From the NCBI RefSeq assembly GCF_026627925.1, contig NZ_JAPNLE010000009.1, positions 4,278,001 to 4,342,000 on the forward strand: a stretch of DNA of 64,000 nucleotides, written 5' to 3'. The DNA comes from Cupriavidus sp. D39. Its GTDB lineage: Bacteria; Pseudomonadota; Gammaproteobacteria; Burkholderiales; Burkholderiaceae. Positions 54,908 through 63,664 of the stretch are shown piece after piece. Numbering within the stretch: the stretch's first letter is position 1; each line of letters opens with the position of its first letter. The translations under genes were made by a program, and so were the position numbers. Under the pieces are notes generated by a model. It made no database searches, was not told the origin of the DNA, and worked only from the letters and a program-made list of their open reading frames with translations.

Positions 54908-55459
54908 TCAGCGTTGAGCGAGGCGGGCCAGAAATGCGTCGACTTGCCCCTCCTGTGTCGCCCAGGACGTTACCAGTCGGATCACTGAATGATCGTCATC
55001 CACCGTTCTCCAGACGTAGAATGCGAACTGCCGTTGCAAATCAGCAATCACGGAATTTGGCAATACAGGAAACAGTTGATTTGTCGCCGTTTCAGCCTCA
55101 AGACCGTAGCCAGCAGACATGATTCCGGAGGCGAGCTTTAATGCCATGGCGTTGGCGTGTTTTGCATTTTCGAAGAAGAGATTCTTGGCGCCAAATAGCT
55201 CCTGAAACTGGATACCCAGTAGTCGTCCCTTGGCCAGCATGCCGCCGCGTTGCTTGACATGAAATGCAAAATCCTCCGTCAGCGCCGGATTGCAGACAAC
55301 GATTGCTTCACCCAAGAGCGCTCCGGCCTTGGTTCCACCGATCCAGAAGATGTCGACCAGAGTAGCAATATCAGCCAAAGTTGCGTCGTTTTTGGTTGAT
55401 GCCAGTGCCGCGGCCCTTTGCAGCCATTCGGGGGAGATGGTGGGTGCAGACAACTTCAT
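54908..55459 (-). pseudogene. Low-specificity L-threonine aldolase, 5'-truncated remnant
   Basis: The C-terminal 170 residues of an LtaE-like aldolase. The PLP lysine lies in DIFWIGGTKAGALLGEAIVV, followed by HVKQRGGMLAKGRLLGIQFQ and FYVWRTVDDDHSVIRLVTSW. The first half of the enzyme, about 170 residues, is absent, and the frame starts with a short unrelated leader (MKLSAPTISPEWLQRAA is partly native). It is probably a pseudogene, in line with the neighbouring SulP remnant. Confidence 0.82.
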
Positions 55460-56115
55460 AGTGGCCTGAAATGGACCTCAGGCCGCCGCCGCTACCCGTT
55501 CGTCTCTTACCGACCCACAGCAAACCAAGGGCCAAGCTCCGGCAAATCGGCGGCTTCCTGGGGTAAAGCAGTCAAGCAATCCGACAGGTCGCGTGGTTGC
55601 CAGAATCCTTGTAGGTGTCGTTAGGGCGTTACCTCGCGCGCCCCGACGGGGTTGAAGATGATCAGAGTTGTGATCGCCGACTCGGATGAAAGCGCAGCTC
55701 TCTTATCCGCGCGCTGCTCGAAGGCACGCCTAACCTTCCACCAGGATCCGCGACACAGGCACCTGCACGGTACCTTTCTCGCCATCCACATGGCCTGCAC
55801 CAGCCCGCCCCAGCCCGCACGGTCGAAGTCTGCCAACTTGGCTTTGAAATGGCTCCAGGCGCGCGAGGCTGGGTGTGCGTCCCTCGATTCACGACTGCCA
55901 TGGCCATGCTTCCCCACTGTGGAAGTACCGCTTCAGCGACTGCGTATTAGAGCAACTTGAGCAGCCAAGGGCCCGAAGGGCCACACCCTATCGTTAACCC
56001 GCTCTTCTCGAAATCACGCCTTCTCCTACAACAATCCTTGGTGCTATAGTCACCAGGTGACTTGGTGTGTTAGCAAGCGGTGCGCACATCGTTGCCCACG
56101 TTCAAAGGAGGAACC
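55460..56115. other. Non-coding region before the HpaI-aldolase operon
   Basis: A 656-base stretch with several open frames but none with recognisable homology. It ends in the promoter and operator of the aldolase unit (palindrome 56048-56062). I saw no insertion-sequence ends. Confidence 0.45.
56048..56062. promoter_or_regulatory. Operator 1: perfect 15-bp palindrome upstream of the aldolase gene
   Basis: AGTCACCAGGTGACT is a perfect 7+1+7 palindrome whose last base lies 54 bases before the aldolase ATG. It overlaps a TATAGT -10-like hexamer at 56045-56050. The core GTCAC-NAG-GTGAC recurs at 60964-60976 before the GntR/FadR-type gene at nearly the same distance. The core resembles FadR-subfamily sites in its symmetry. 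Confidence 0.75.
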
Positions 56116-56955
56116 ATGTTCAAGAGAAACAAGCTGCTGGAAATGCTCGAACGCGACGAAATTCCGCTGGGGATGCAGTGCTTCACCGGTCATCCGTCGC
56201 TGATCGAGGTCATGGGGTTGACAGGTTTCGACTTCGTCATGCTCGACTGCGAGCACTCGGGCAATGACGTCCGGGCCATGGAGGGCAGTGTGCGGGCTGC
56301 GCAACTGGCCGGCCTTGCGGCGTATGTGCGCGTTCCCGACCGGGCCGACGAAACCGGTATCAGGCGTGCGTTGGAGGCAGGCGCAGAAGGTGTCTTTCTG
56401 CCAATGATTCGATCGGCCGCTGATGTCAAGCTGGCCGCGAAGCACGCGTTCTTCCCGCCGATGGGCGAGCGCGGCATCTGCCCCGCGACACGCGCCGCGG
56501 GCTACGCATTCAGGAACTTCGATCAGTACACCGCCTGGAATAACGCCGAAATAGCGCTCGTGCCGATGATCGAGCATCCCGATGCAGTCGAGAACATCGA
56601 TGAAATCTGCGCGCTGGACGAAGTCAGGATCATCGTCTTTGGTGCCGGCGATCTTGCATACGCGATGGGTGAAGGTACCCAGATGATGAAGAGCCCACGC
56701 GTTCAAGAGGCCTACAGGGTAGTGCTGAGCGCCGCGCAACGGCATGGCGTCGCCGTGGTTGGCGGTCCCGTGCTCGACCCTTTGCCTGCGACCTGCCGCA
56801 AGTCGCTGGAAGATGGCGTGCGCATCTTCTGCCTTGGCTTAGACACGCTGGCTTTCAGACGCTTCTGCGAACAAACGGTTGCGGCACTCAACCTCGGTGT
56901 TGACGGTACGTCGTTCAAACGCGCACCTGCGCCGGAGAGTGCCTTTCCCGGCTGA
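56116..56955 (+). CDS. HpcH/HpaI-family aldolase
   Basis: A 279-residue class II (metal-dependent) aldolase related to HpaI, GarL and YfaU. It cleaves 4-hydroxy-2-oxo acids to pyruvate and an aldehyde in characterised members. Motifs are MLDCEHSGNDVRAM (catalytic His), AYVRVPDRADETGIRRALEA (Arg), GVFLPMIRSAADVKLAAKHA and VPMIEHPDAVENIDEI (metal Glu). The metal Asp lies in VFGAGDLAYAMGEG. A strong AAAGGAGG site precedes the ATG at 56116. It is the first gene of the 56-60 kb catabolic unit. Confidence 0.92.
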   Translation: MFKRNKLLEMLERDEIPLGMQCFTGHPSLIEVMGLTGFDFVMLDCEHSGNDVRAMEGSVRAAQLAGLAAYVRVPDRADETGIRRALEAGAEGVFLPMIRSAADVKLAAKHAFFPPMGERGICPATRAAGYAFRNFDQYTAWNNAEIALVPMIEHPDAVENIDEICALDEVRIIVFGAGDLAYAMGEGTQMMKSPRVQEAYRVVLSAAQRHGVAVVGGPVLDPLPATCRKSLEDGVRIFCLGLDTLAFRRFCEQTVAALNLGVDGTSFKRAPAPESAFPG

Positions 56956-57003
56956 ATCCTCACACAATGTCTGCCTTTTATTGACAACTATGGGAGTGCC
57001 GAA

Positions 57004-57540
57004 ATGGCTAAATGGAACTGGAAGCGGTATGTGGTCGGAGCCGACACGAATGGGAAATCTGCAGTGTTGATGGATGAGGCCACCAACGTGCAGCACAACC
57101 CAGGAATCTTCTACCGGGCAACGTTGTGGAGCGCTGCGGAAGTACCCGTGGACAATTCGATTGAAGGCGATCGCGCAATCTCAATCACGACGCGCGAGCC
57201 GCTGCCGGGAGGACTGCTGTATCGCGCGCTCGAAATCCCGCCCGATACCGCCGACAATGCGCACCACATCGAAGAGCTGCGGAAGCTGAACGTCGAGGTG
57301 CAACAGAAACACGCGCCGACGGCTGAAGATCTGGCCCGCCACCCGAGCATGCATCGTACCGACACGCTCGACTGCATTACCTGTGTCAAAGGGGAAATCT
57401 ATCTCGTGACGGACGTCGACGAGCGGCTGATGCGTCCCGGCGATTCGGTGATCATTCGCGGCACCAATCACGCGTGGAGCAATCGCTCCGACCAGCCATG
57501 CCTGTTGGTTGGCTGCATGATCGACGCCACCTCGCGTTAG
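57004..57540 (+). CDS. Cupin-domain protein
   Basis: A 178-residue single cupin. It has an N-terminal extension (MAKWNWKRYVVGADTNGKSA). The core is HRTDTLDCITCVKGEIYLVT then MRPGDSVIIRGTNHAWSNRS, with potential metal ligands in the HRTD, GEIY and NHAW motifs. It follows the aldolase by 48 bases. It could be an oxygenase, isomerase or sensor; the cupin fold does not decide this. Confidence 0.85.
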   Translation: MAKWNWKRYVVGADTNGKSAVLMDEATNVQHNPGIFYRATLWSAAEVPVDNSIEGDRAISITTREPLPGGLLYRALEIPPDTADNAHHIEELRKLNVEVQQKHAPTAEDLARHPSMHRTDTLDCITCVKGEIYLVTDVDERLMRPGDSVIIRGTNHAWSNRSDQPCLLVGCMIDATSR

Positions 57541-57635
57541 CGGTTCCTTTGCCAGTCACGCCGCGCACTACCTCCACAAATGACTGGCTATTCCAAAAAC
57601 AGCGTCGTCACGAACAAGACGGCCAGGGGAGACGA

Positions 57636-58564
57636 ATGAGATTCAAGAATCTGGTCGCGTGCAAATTGGCGGTTGCCGCGATCACAAGTTCTGGTGGGGC
57701 GCAGGCTTACGAGCTGGGGTATCCAGGCTGGTCAACCCCGCCGGGGGCAATGATGACGTTGTCCGCGGCTTCGCTGCCCACGGGTGTCTACAGCTTCAAC
57801 GTCATTTACACGGCTCAGGGGCATCGTCACGGCCCGGGGATCCCAATGAGTCTACGCCGCTGCACGTGGCGTCTGCTGTTACGGGCATTCTGTGGGCTCC
57901 CGGCTGGACGGTCTTCGGCGCCCGTTACGAGGCGCTCGTCGTGCAGCCTTTCACGATGGCGGACGCCGGGGCACCGCTTAACCAGCAGAGCTCCGGCATT
58001 CATAACACGCTGATTGCGCCCATACAACTTGGCTGGCAACTGGGGGATACCGGTTTCCATGTGAAAACGGGGCTGGCGGTGACGGTGCCAGACGGCACCA
58101 TCAGTGGGGAAAACGGTCTTGCAGATCCCGGCGCACCATGGTGGATATTCCAGCCACTGCTCAGTATTTCATACATCAAGCACGGCTGGAATCTCACGGG
58201 CAACTTTTCGGTAGAACTCAACACTCCGAATACCAAGACCCATTACCGCACGGGCGACATCCTGCATGCGGACTTTGCCGTGACGCAGGCGCTGGGCAAT
58301 TGGACCGTAGGACCGGTAGCCTCATACATCGGGCAAGTCAACAACGACACATCGAGTGCCTTCTATCGCCATGCAATCAATGTGAATCGATACAACCTGT
58401 TCGCCGTCGGTGCGTTGGTCGGATACAAATTCGGCCCGGCTACCGTCAATCTCTGGGCGACGAAAGACATTGTTGCCAACGCGTCGGGCGGTCCCACCGG
58501 ACCTGACAGAGCGACGATCTTGAAAGGCTACAAGGTCTTTGCCAATCTCAACTTCCGCTTCTAG
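57636..58564 (+). CDS. Meta-pathway phenol-degradation-type outer-membrane protein, frameshifted
   Basis: About 309 residues of the MetaPathway_phenol/SphA-like outer-membrane family, probably a porin for aromatic or hydrophobic acids. The start at 57636 has AGGGGAGA upstream. A signal peptide leads into YELGYPGWSTPPGAMMTLSA. The frame breaks after IYTAQG at the GGGG at 57818-57821. One added G continues ASSRPGDPNESTPLHVASAV, with beta-strand-rich blocks such as HVKTGLAVTVPDGTISGENG. Its terminal KVFANLNFRF ends in Phe as barrel proteins do. Confidence 0.88.
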
Positions 58565-58595
58565 CCGACGGATCGGACCAATGATGGAGGCACCA

Positions 58596-59999
58596 ATGAA
58601 TACAAGTAAAGCGCTTGATCTTGAGGCGATTATCGATCAGGGCGGCGTTACAGGCTTGCAGATCGCAATATTTCTACTGTGCGGTCTGATCGCGATGATC
58701 GATGGCTTCGATACCCAGGCTATCGCCTTTGTCGCGCCGCAGATCATCAGCGAATGGAACGTGGAACCGGCGGCGTTCGGACGCGTGTTCGGCGCTGGCC
58801 TTCTGGGCGGACTCGTCGGCGCGCTTGTTCTCGGCGCTGCGGGAGATCGCTTCGGCAGGAAAACGACCATGTTGTGCGCGGTTCTGGTCTTTGCAGTGGC
58901 ATCGCTATTGACCCCATTCGCAGAGTCAATCGGAGAGTTGACCGCGCTAAGGTTTGTCACCGGTATCGGACTCGGGGGCGCATTGCCGGCCTTCATCTCG
59001 CTCACGTCGGAGTATGCGCCTAAGCGTCTCAGGAGCTCGCTTGTCGGAATGATGTTCTGCGGCTTCCCGCTGGGTGCGGTAGTGGGAGGCGTCGCATCGG
59101 CTGCGCTCATTCCGGCGTTCGGATGGAAGGGGGTGTTTTTTGCGGGTGGCGCGCTGCCTCTGCTCATTCTCCCGATCTTTCTCGTCGTCTCGCCAGAGTC
59201 GGTGAGGTATCTCGCGTTGCGTGGCGATCGGGATGCAATCGCACGCATCCTGAACCGTATGAACGCGCGGGGGCGATGGAACGGCGAGATTGGCTTCTGT
59301 TCAGGTGTATCGCGTTTGCCGGTGTCTGGCCTGTTCAGGAGCGGCCGTGCACCGACCACGTTGCTGCTCTGGATTTCATTCTTTCTTAGCTTGCTTCTGA
59401 CGTACTTCCTGATCAACTGGATTCCGATCGTGGCTCGTGGCTATGGGTTCGATATTGAGCAAGCGGTGTTTGCTGTGTCGATGCTCAATTTCGGTGCTGT
59501 GGCTGGTTGCATCGTATTGGGTCGCCTTTCGGATCGTTACGGGGCACCGGTTGTGATCGGAGCGGGCTATCTCGCTGGCGCATTGGCTATTGGCGCCATC
59601 GGCTTTGTCGGCTGGTCGCCGAGATTGCTTTACACCGCGGCATTCGTCGCTGGCGCACTCAGCATCGGCGCGCAGATGTGCACCGTCGCACTCTGCGCGG
59701 TGTACTACGACACATCTCTGCGGGCAACAGGGATCGGCTGGGCGATGGGAGTAGGGCGCATTGGCGCAATCGTTGGTCCCGTCCTTGGCGGTGTTCTGCT
59801 AGGTTCGGGTGTGACGTCGGGAATGTTGTTTCTAGTGGCGGGCGCCACGTCGGCGGGCGCGGCCGTCGCCGTGCTGCTATTGGGTCGGTTCATGCGCCGA
59901 CAGGGGCATCGCAAGGAGGACGGTCGAACCGACTTTCACGCCGACGGACCTTCGGGCAGCGATTTCAGTTCGCTTGCCAGCATGACCACGCTTGACTGA
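58596..59999 (+). CDS. MFS transporter, aromatic acid:H+ symporter (AAHS) family
   Basis: A 467-residue, twelve-helix permease. The start at 58596 has GGAGG seven bases upstream. AAHS hallmarks are LLCGLIAMIDGFDTQAIAFV (the D-G-F/Y-D motif in helix 1), GAAGDRFGRKTTMLCAVLVF and RFVTGIGLGGALPAFISLTS. It is placed between the porin and the HbpS gene, so it is the likely inner-membrane importer of the pathway substrate, an aromatic or other carboxylate. Confidence 0.92.
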   Translation: MNTSKALDLEAIIDQGGVTGLQIAIFLLCGLIAMIDGFDTQAIAFVAPQIISEWNVEPAAFGRVFGAGLLGGLVGALVLGAAGDRFGRKTTMLCAVLVFAVASLLTPFAESIGELTALRFVTGIGLGGALPAFISLTSEYAPKRLRSSLVGMMFCGFPLGAVVGGVASAALIPAFGWKGVFFAGGALPLLILPIFLVVSPESVRYLALRGDRDAIARILNRMNARGRWNGEIGFCSGVSRLPVSGLFRSGRAPTTLLLWISFFLSLLLTYFLINWIPIVARGYGFDIEQAVFAVSMLNFGAVAGCIVLGRLSDRYGAPVVIGAGYLAGALAIGAIGFVGWSPRLLYTAAFVAGALSIGAQMCTVALCAVYYDTSLRATGIGWAMGVGRIGAIVGPVLGGVLLGSGVTSGMLFLVAGATSAGAAVAVLLLGRFMRRQGHRKEDGRTDFHADGPSGSDFSSLASMTTLD

Positions 60000-60029
60000 T
60001 TGATCGTTCAAACTCAAGGAGTACTCAGT

Positions 60030-60461
60030 ATGCACACATTCTCTCTCGAGCAAGCCGCCACGATCGTCGACGCTGCGCTGCACATGGCGCGCAGGACGGC
60101 TTGCGCTCCCATGACTGTCGCGGTACTCGATGCCGGCGGTCATCTCGTCGCGTTCAAGCGGGAGGACCAGAGCAGCATCCTGCGGCCGCAAATTGCGCAG
60201 GCGAAGGCGTGGGGTGTACTTGGAATGGGCGCCGGAGGCCGCATGCTTGCACAGCGCGCCAGTACAGCACCGGCATTCTTCGCCGCGCTGACGGACATTT
60301 CGCAAGGGCGTATCGTGCCCGTTGCGGGTGGCGTGCTTATTCGCGATAGCGAGGGCCGTGCAATTGGTGCCGTCGGGGTGAGCGGCGATCAACCGGAAAA
60401 GGATGAAGCCTGCGCAGTATTTGGCATCGAAGGGGCAGGCCTGAAGGCAGACGTCGGCTAG
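60030..60461 (+). CDS. GlcG/HbpS (DUF336) family protein
   Basis: A 143-residue protein with the GlcG/HbpS fold. It starts MHTFSLEQAATIVDAALHMA. Signature stretches are MTVAVLDAGGHLVAFKREDQ, GGVLIRDSEGRAIGAVGVSG and DQPEKDEACAV. Members often lie in catabolic operons for aromatic compounds or glycolate and can bind haem or act as accessory factors. It is the last plus-strand gene of the unit that begins with the aldolase. Confidence 0.9.
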   Translation: MHTFSLEQAATIVDAALHMARRTACAPMTVAVLDAGGHLVAFKREDQSSILRPQIAQAKAWGVLGMGAGGRMLAQRASTAPAFFAALTDISQGRIVPVAGGVLIRDSEGRAIGAVGVSGDQPEKDEACAVFGIEGAGLKADVG

Positions 60462-60484
60462 AGGCTTTGCCGACGGCATCAATT

Positions 60485-60892
60485 CTATAAGCTCAGGGCC
60501 AGTTCCTTGCGGATCTGGCGGTGGGCGAATCGCCACACTCCATTCGCGTTCCTGCGCAGTTCATCGATAACGTCATTCACTCTCAGTGAAGTGGGCGTAT
60601 CGGGACCAAGCGTCTCAAATGTCAACTGGAGGGCGGTCGTCGAGGCGGTGTCCGAAGTGAGGGCCGTAACACGAAGATTGGACCACACGTGCCGCGTCTT
60701 TCGATTCGGGATGGCGAAGCGTGCCTGGCAGTCAGCGGCGATCGCAGTGCGCCCTACCGATTGATGGCTCCCTATGCTCAGTACGCCGTCCTCCGTAAAG
60801 AGGCGCGCCAGACCATTTGCGTCGCCATCGTCGGCACAGAATGCGAAATCGCTGAGTAGCCGCTCGATAGAATGCAATTCGGGTTGAATCAT
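60485..60892 (-). CDS. SnoaL-like/NTF2-fold protein
   Basis: A 135-residue SnoaL-like protein. It starts MIQPELHSIERLLSDFAFCA and continues DANGLARLFTEDGVLSI, RKTRHVWSNLRVTALTSDTA and GVWRFAHRQIRKE, the usual alpha-plus-beta cone. The family covers isomerases, hydratases and small-ring dioxygenase subunits. It converges on the HbpS gene and diverges from the FadR-type gene, so the second operator at 60963-60977 lies in its promoter too. It may be a pathway enzyme. Confidence 0.85.
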   Translation of the reverse strand: MIQPELHSIERLLSDFAFCADDGDANGLARLFTEDGVLSIGSHQSVGRTAIAADCQARFAIPNRKTRHVWSNLRVTALTSDTASTTALQLTFETLGPDTPTSLRVNDVIDELRRNANGVWRFAHRQIRKELALSL

Positions 60893-60962
60893 GGATGTCT
60901 ACGGGAAGGCCTTGCGTTGCGTGATTGGTGTGCCGTTGATTGCCACGATGCATGGGATGGAA

Positions 60963-60977
60963 AGTCACTAGGTGACA
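60963..60977. promoter_or_regulatory. Operator 2: palindrome in the SnoaL/GntR intergenic region
   Basis: AGTCACTAGGTGACA matches operator 1 at 13 of 15 bases, keeping GTCAC-NAG-GTGAC. Its last base lies 53 bases before the regulator ATG at 61030. A TATAGT hexamer follows at 60985-60990. The site lies between the divergent SnoaL-like gene and the regulator gene, so it could give autoregulation and also control the SnoaL-like gene. Confidence 0.72.
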
Positions 60978-61029
60978 TTGAGAGTATAGTATTATCGCTT
61001 TGTCCTAGTCCAGAAAGAAGGGAAACAGC

Positions 61030-61830
61030 ATGCAGGATTCGGTAGAGAGCGCTTGGCAACCTTCGCGACGTCTCCCAAGAGGAAACGCGGCGGAGCAGAT
61101 TCTCGAAGATCTGCGAAGCAGGATCCTGGCTGGGCAACTTCCCCGCGGAAGCAAGTTGCCGACGGAGAAGCGACTGGCCGAAGGTTATGGCGTGAGCGGA
61201 CCGACCGTTCGCGAGGCGATCCGAGGGTTGACCACCGCGCGGCTGGTCGAGGTTCGGCACGGCAGTGGCGCCTATGTGACCGCGGATGCCAATCAGTTGA
61301 TTTGCGTGTCGCTGAGTTCAATGATGCAACTGGAGAGGGTCGGGTTCGCCGATGTGCTAGGTGTGCTCGGCGTACTCAACGGATACGCTGCGGAACTCGC
61401 CGCGGCGAAGTCGACCCAGGAGGACGTCGACACCCTGCGCGAAGCGCTCCGGCATATCGACAAGGGCGCGGATGCAGAGACCATCGCGGCGGGCTTGCGC
61501 GGATTTGTAGACGCCTTGGGGAAGGCGTCCGGCAATGTGCTGCTAGCTGTGCTGTGCCGGTTTCTGGCAGGCGTGCAGATCGCGCTGGCCCAAGAGCTGA
61601 CTCGCGATTCACTCGACGTCTGGAGAAAGACGACACGCTCCCTGGCAAAGGACCGACTGCGAGTGGTCGACGCCATAGCGGCGCACGATACCGAGGCGGC
61701 GCGGGAAGCGGCACGCCTTTATGGTGCGCGCTCGGCGAAGGTCATCATGTCTTTGCCGGCAGCGCTCGACACCATGCTGTCCGACGGCGCAATGACAAGC
61801 CTGCTCAATTCGCTGGTGCAGGGCGGGTGA
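61030..61830 (+). CDS. GntR/FadR-family transcriptional regulator
   Basis: A 266-residue GntR regulator. The N-terminal winged helix is NAAEQILEDLRSRILAGQLP, GSKLPTEKRLAEGYGVSGPT, VREAIRGLTTARLVEVRHGS. The all-alpha FCD effector domain follows (DVLGVLGVLNGYAAELAAAK, DVDTLREALRHIDKGADAET). It probably represses itself and the aldolase-porin-transporter unit by binding the two GTCAC-NAG-GTGAC sites, released by a small organic acid. Regulation is inferred from the shared site. Confidence 0.92.
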   Translation: MQDSVESAWQPSRRLPRGNAAEQILEDLRSRILAGQLPRGSKLPTEKRLAEGYGVSGPTVREAIRGLTTARLVEVRHGSGAYVTADANQLICVSLSSMMQLERVGFADVLGVLGVLNGYAAELAAAKSTQEDVDTLREALRHIDKGADAETIAAGLRGFVDALGKASGNVLLAVLCRFLAGVQIALAQELTRDSLDVWRKTTRSLAKDRLRVVDAIAAHDTEAAREAARLYGARSAKVIMSLPAALDTMLSDGAMTSLLNSLVQGG

Positions 61831-62458
61831 GGGGGCGGCAGAATCGCGCAGGCGACGATTGAAACGACGCCGCTCACTTCGCTCACCATTGCGGGAAACT
61901 CCGCAAGTTTGCCGTTACCGATCCATTCGGCCATACAAGTAGACCGAGTCTGAGCTGTCAAGTTGCGCCGAAGCGGACGCCTGCATCGGTGCTGGGCAAT
62001 AAGCCAACGTCCCGATCAGGTGGATCACAAAAGTGAGAAAGCAGATGAAGAAGAGCTGGAGATCCATCGGTATGGCCTTCTTCTTGTCTGCGGGGGCAGG
62101 GTCGTTGCGAATCTAGGACTGCTGCGGAACTTACCCAGATGCCCTCCTACGGATTCAGTCCCTGACCACAGACCTGCCAGAACGCCTAGCAGCTTCCGAT
62201 CCAACGGCCGTTCCTGGCCGGAAGCCGACGGTGAGTAATCAGGAGCCGCCTGTAAGGGCCGGATGGCCCAAAGCACGCCGCGCAGAACATAATCGGCGCC
62301 GGCTGTGGGAAGTGAATGCACCTCGCGTCACTCAGTTGCTGCCGCACAACTGCATTCCGCGTAAGATGTAAAGGTCCAGCCACAGTGCCGTCGCCAAGCA
62401 TGTCAAAGCGAATCGCATACGCATCGCTCGGCGGTCACCGCCATCCAACGGGAGCGCG
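61831..62458. other. Non-coding region after the GntR regulator
   Basis: A 628-base stretch with no gene I can support. At 62053-62121 a short frame, MKKSWRSIGMAFFLSAGAGS, looks like an isolated signal peptide that ends soon after and may be a leftover 5' end of an exported-protein gene. No repeats were noticed. Confidence 0.4.
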
Positions 62459-63025
62459 ATGAACCCGACCACCTTCAATCCGCAGGAAATCGTGACGAGC
62501 ATCATTGTCCACGAGGTCGAGCCCGACGCCGTCGAGCAGTACGAAACGTGGCTCGCGGACATCCGAGCCGCATGCTCCAGGTTTTCCGGCTACCTAAGCA
62601 CCGATGTGGTCCGTCCGGTCGGCATGAGCCGCGAGTATGCGACCATCGTCCGCTTCGCCGACTTCAGAAGCCTCAACGCTTGGATGGAATCCGATGTGCG
62701 CCGCCAACATATTGAGAGAATGCGGCCATCGCTGCGGCAAGGCGACCGATACGAGATCAGGACTGGCCTCGATTTCTGGTTCACGCCAAAGAACGCACCA
62801 GTCAGGATCCCAACCGCGTGGAAGCAGTGGCTCATCACGTGGAGCGCCATCCTGCCGCTCAGCATCGTCGTACCATGGAGCGTCGTGCCGGTGCTCACGC
62901 GCCTCGGCTTCGCCCACGACTCGTTCATCGACAAGGCAGCCGTGACGGCGGCAATCGTGTTCCTGATGGTTTACGTGGTGATGCCGCGCTATACACGGCT
63001 CGTTGCACACTGGCTGTTCAAGTGA
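62459..63025 (+). CDS. Antibiotic-biosynthesis-monooxygenase-like (ABM) domain fused to a C-terminal membrane domain
   Basis: A 188-residue protein. The N-terminal ~100 residues are a ferredoxin-like ABM domain (VTSIIVHEVEPDAVEQYETW, CSRFSGYLSTDVVRPVG, YATIVRFADFRSLNAWMESD). Two membrane helices follow (WLITWSAILPLSIVVPWSVV; AVTAAIVFLMVYVVMPRYTR). Such ABM-plus-membrane proteins exist in proteobacteria but have no assigned role. GGGAGC lies five bases before the ATG. It is an isolated gene. Confidence 0.82.
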   Translation: MNPTTFNPQEIVTSIIVHEVEPDAVEQYETWLADIRAACSRFSGYLSTDVVRPVGMSREYATIVRFADFRSLNAWMESDVRRQHIERMRPSLRQGDRYEIRTGLDFWFTPKNAPVRIPTAWKQWLITWSAILPLSIVVPWSVVPVLTRLGFAHDSFIDKAAVTAAIVFLMVYVVMPRYTRLVAHWLFK

Positions 63026-63315
63026 CCAGTGCGTACTTGGCGCGCTGCAGCGGCGCTCAGGCCGTGCATCGTGCGTTTGCGCGTGTCGTCATGCGCACCG
63101 AGCGTGCTACCGAGTTGCGTCCTCATCGCCGGCTAGTCGCTCCTGCGCGAAGATCGGCAGGGATGCGCCATCCCGCCAGTGCATCGCGCACCTTCTGGTC
63201 GTCCCAGGAGTTCATCGAAGTGCGTTCGAGCGTTTCCTTGGGTTGCCGAGCGGCTCAGTCAGGGCGTCACTGACATTGTTGGCGCTCCGGAAGTGGAAAC
63301 TTCGGAGGCCAAAGA
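63026..63315. other. Short non-coding gap before the terminator and tRNA
   Basis: A 290-base stretch with open but unsupported frames. Together with the following terminator it separates the ABM-domain gene from the tRNA. I see nothing else in it. Confidence 0.4.
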
Positions 63316-63352
63316 AAAAACCTCTTCAGATCAGAGATCTGAAGAGGTTTTT
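63316..63352. terminator. Bidirectional rho-independent terminator
   Basis: AAAAACCTCTTCAGATC and GATCTGAAGAGGTTTTT form a perfect 17-bp stem with an AGA loop. The A-tract on one side and T-tract on the other let it work in both directions. It lies 40 bases downstream of the tRNA on the minus strand and is probably its terminator. Confidence 0.88.
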
Positions 63353-63391
63353 CCAAGGTGCGCTCCCCTAACGCGAAGGCACCCAACTGTA

Positions 63392-63468
<77 letters not shown>

Positions 63469-63563
63469 GAACAAGACCGAGATTATACATGGCATTTGGA
63501 GGCTGTCAACACCCCCTCTTCAAAAAATTTCGAGGGTGTCGAACGGCATCTCGCGCGGCCTGC

Positions 63564-63594
63564 AAAAAACCGGCGGGCCTTGCGGCCCGCCGGT
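63564..63594 (-). terminator. Rho-independent terminator of the symporter gene
   Basis: Read on the minus strand, ACCGGCGGGCC pairs with GGCCCGCCGGT across a four-base loop. A TTTTTT tract follows. It lies about 70 bases after the stop codon of the partial MFS gene. Confidence 0.88.
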
Positions 63595-63664
63595 GGAGCG
63601 ACTGACTACCGGATCAGTCGTGCATGAGCCTGGTGCCCGGGACGACGGGCCAGCTCACGCGCCT

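Noticed and set aside
62053..62121. Very short frame resembling a signal peptide
   Set aside because: Ends at once after the hydrophobic stretch; at best a remnant of an exported-protein gene.
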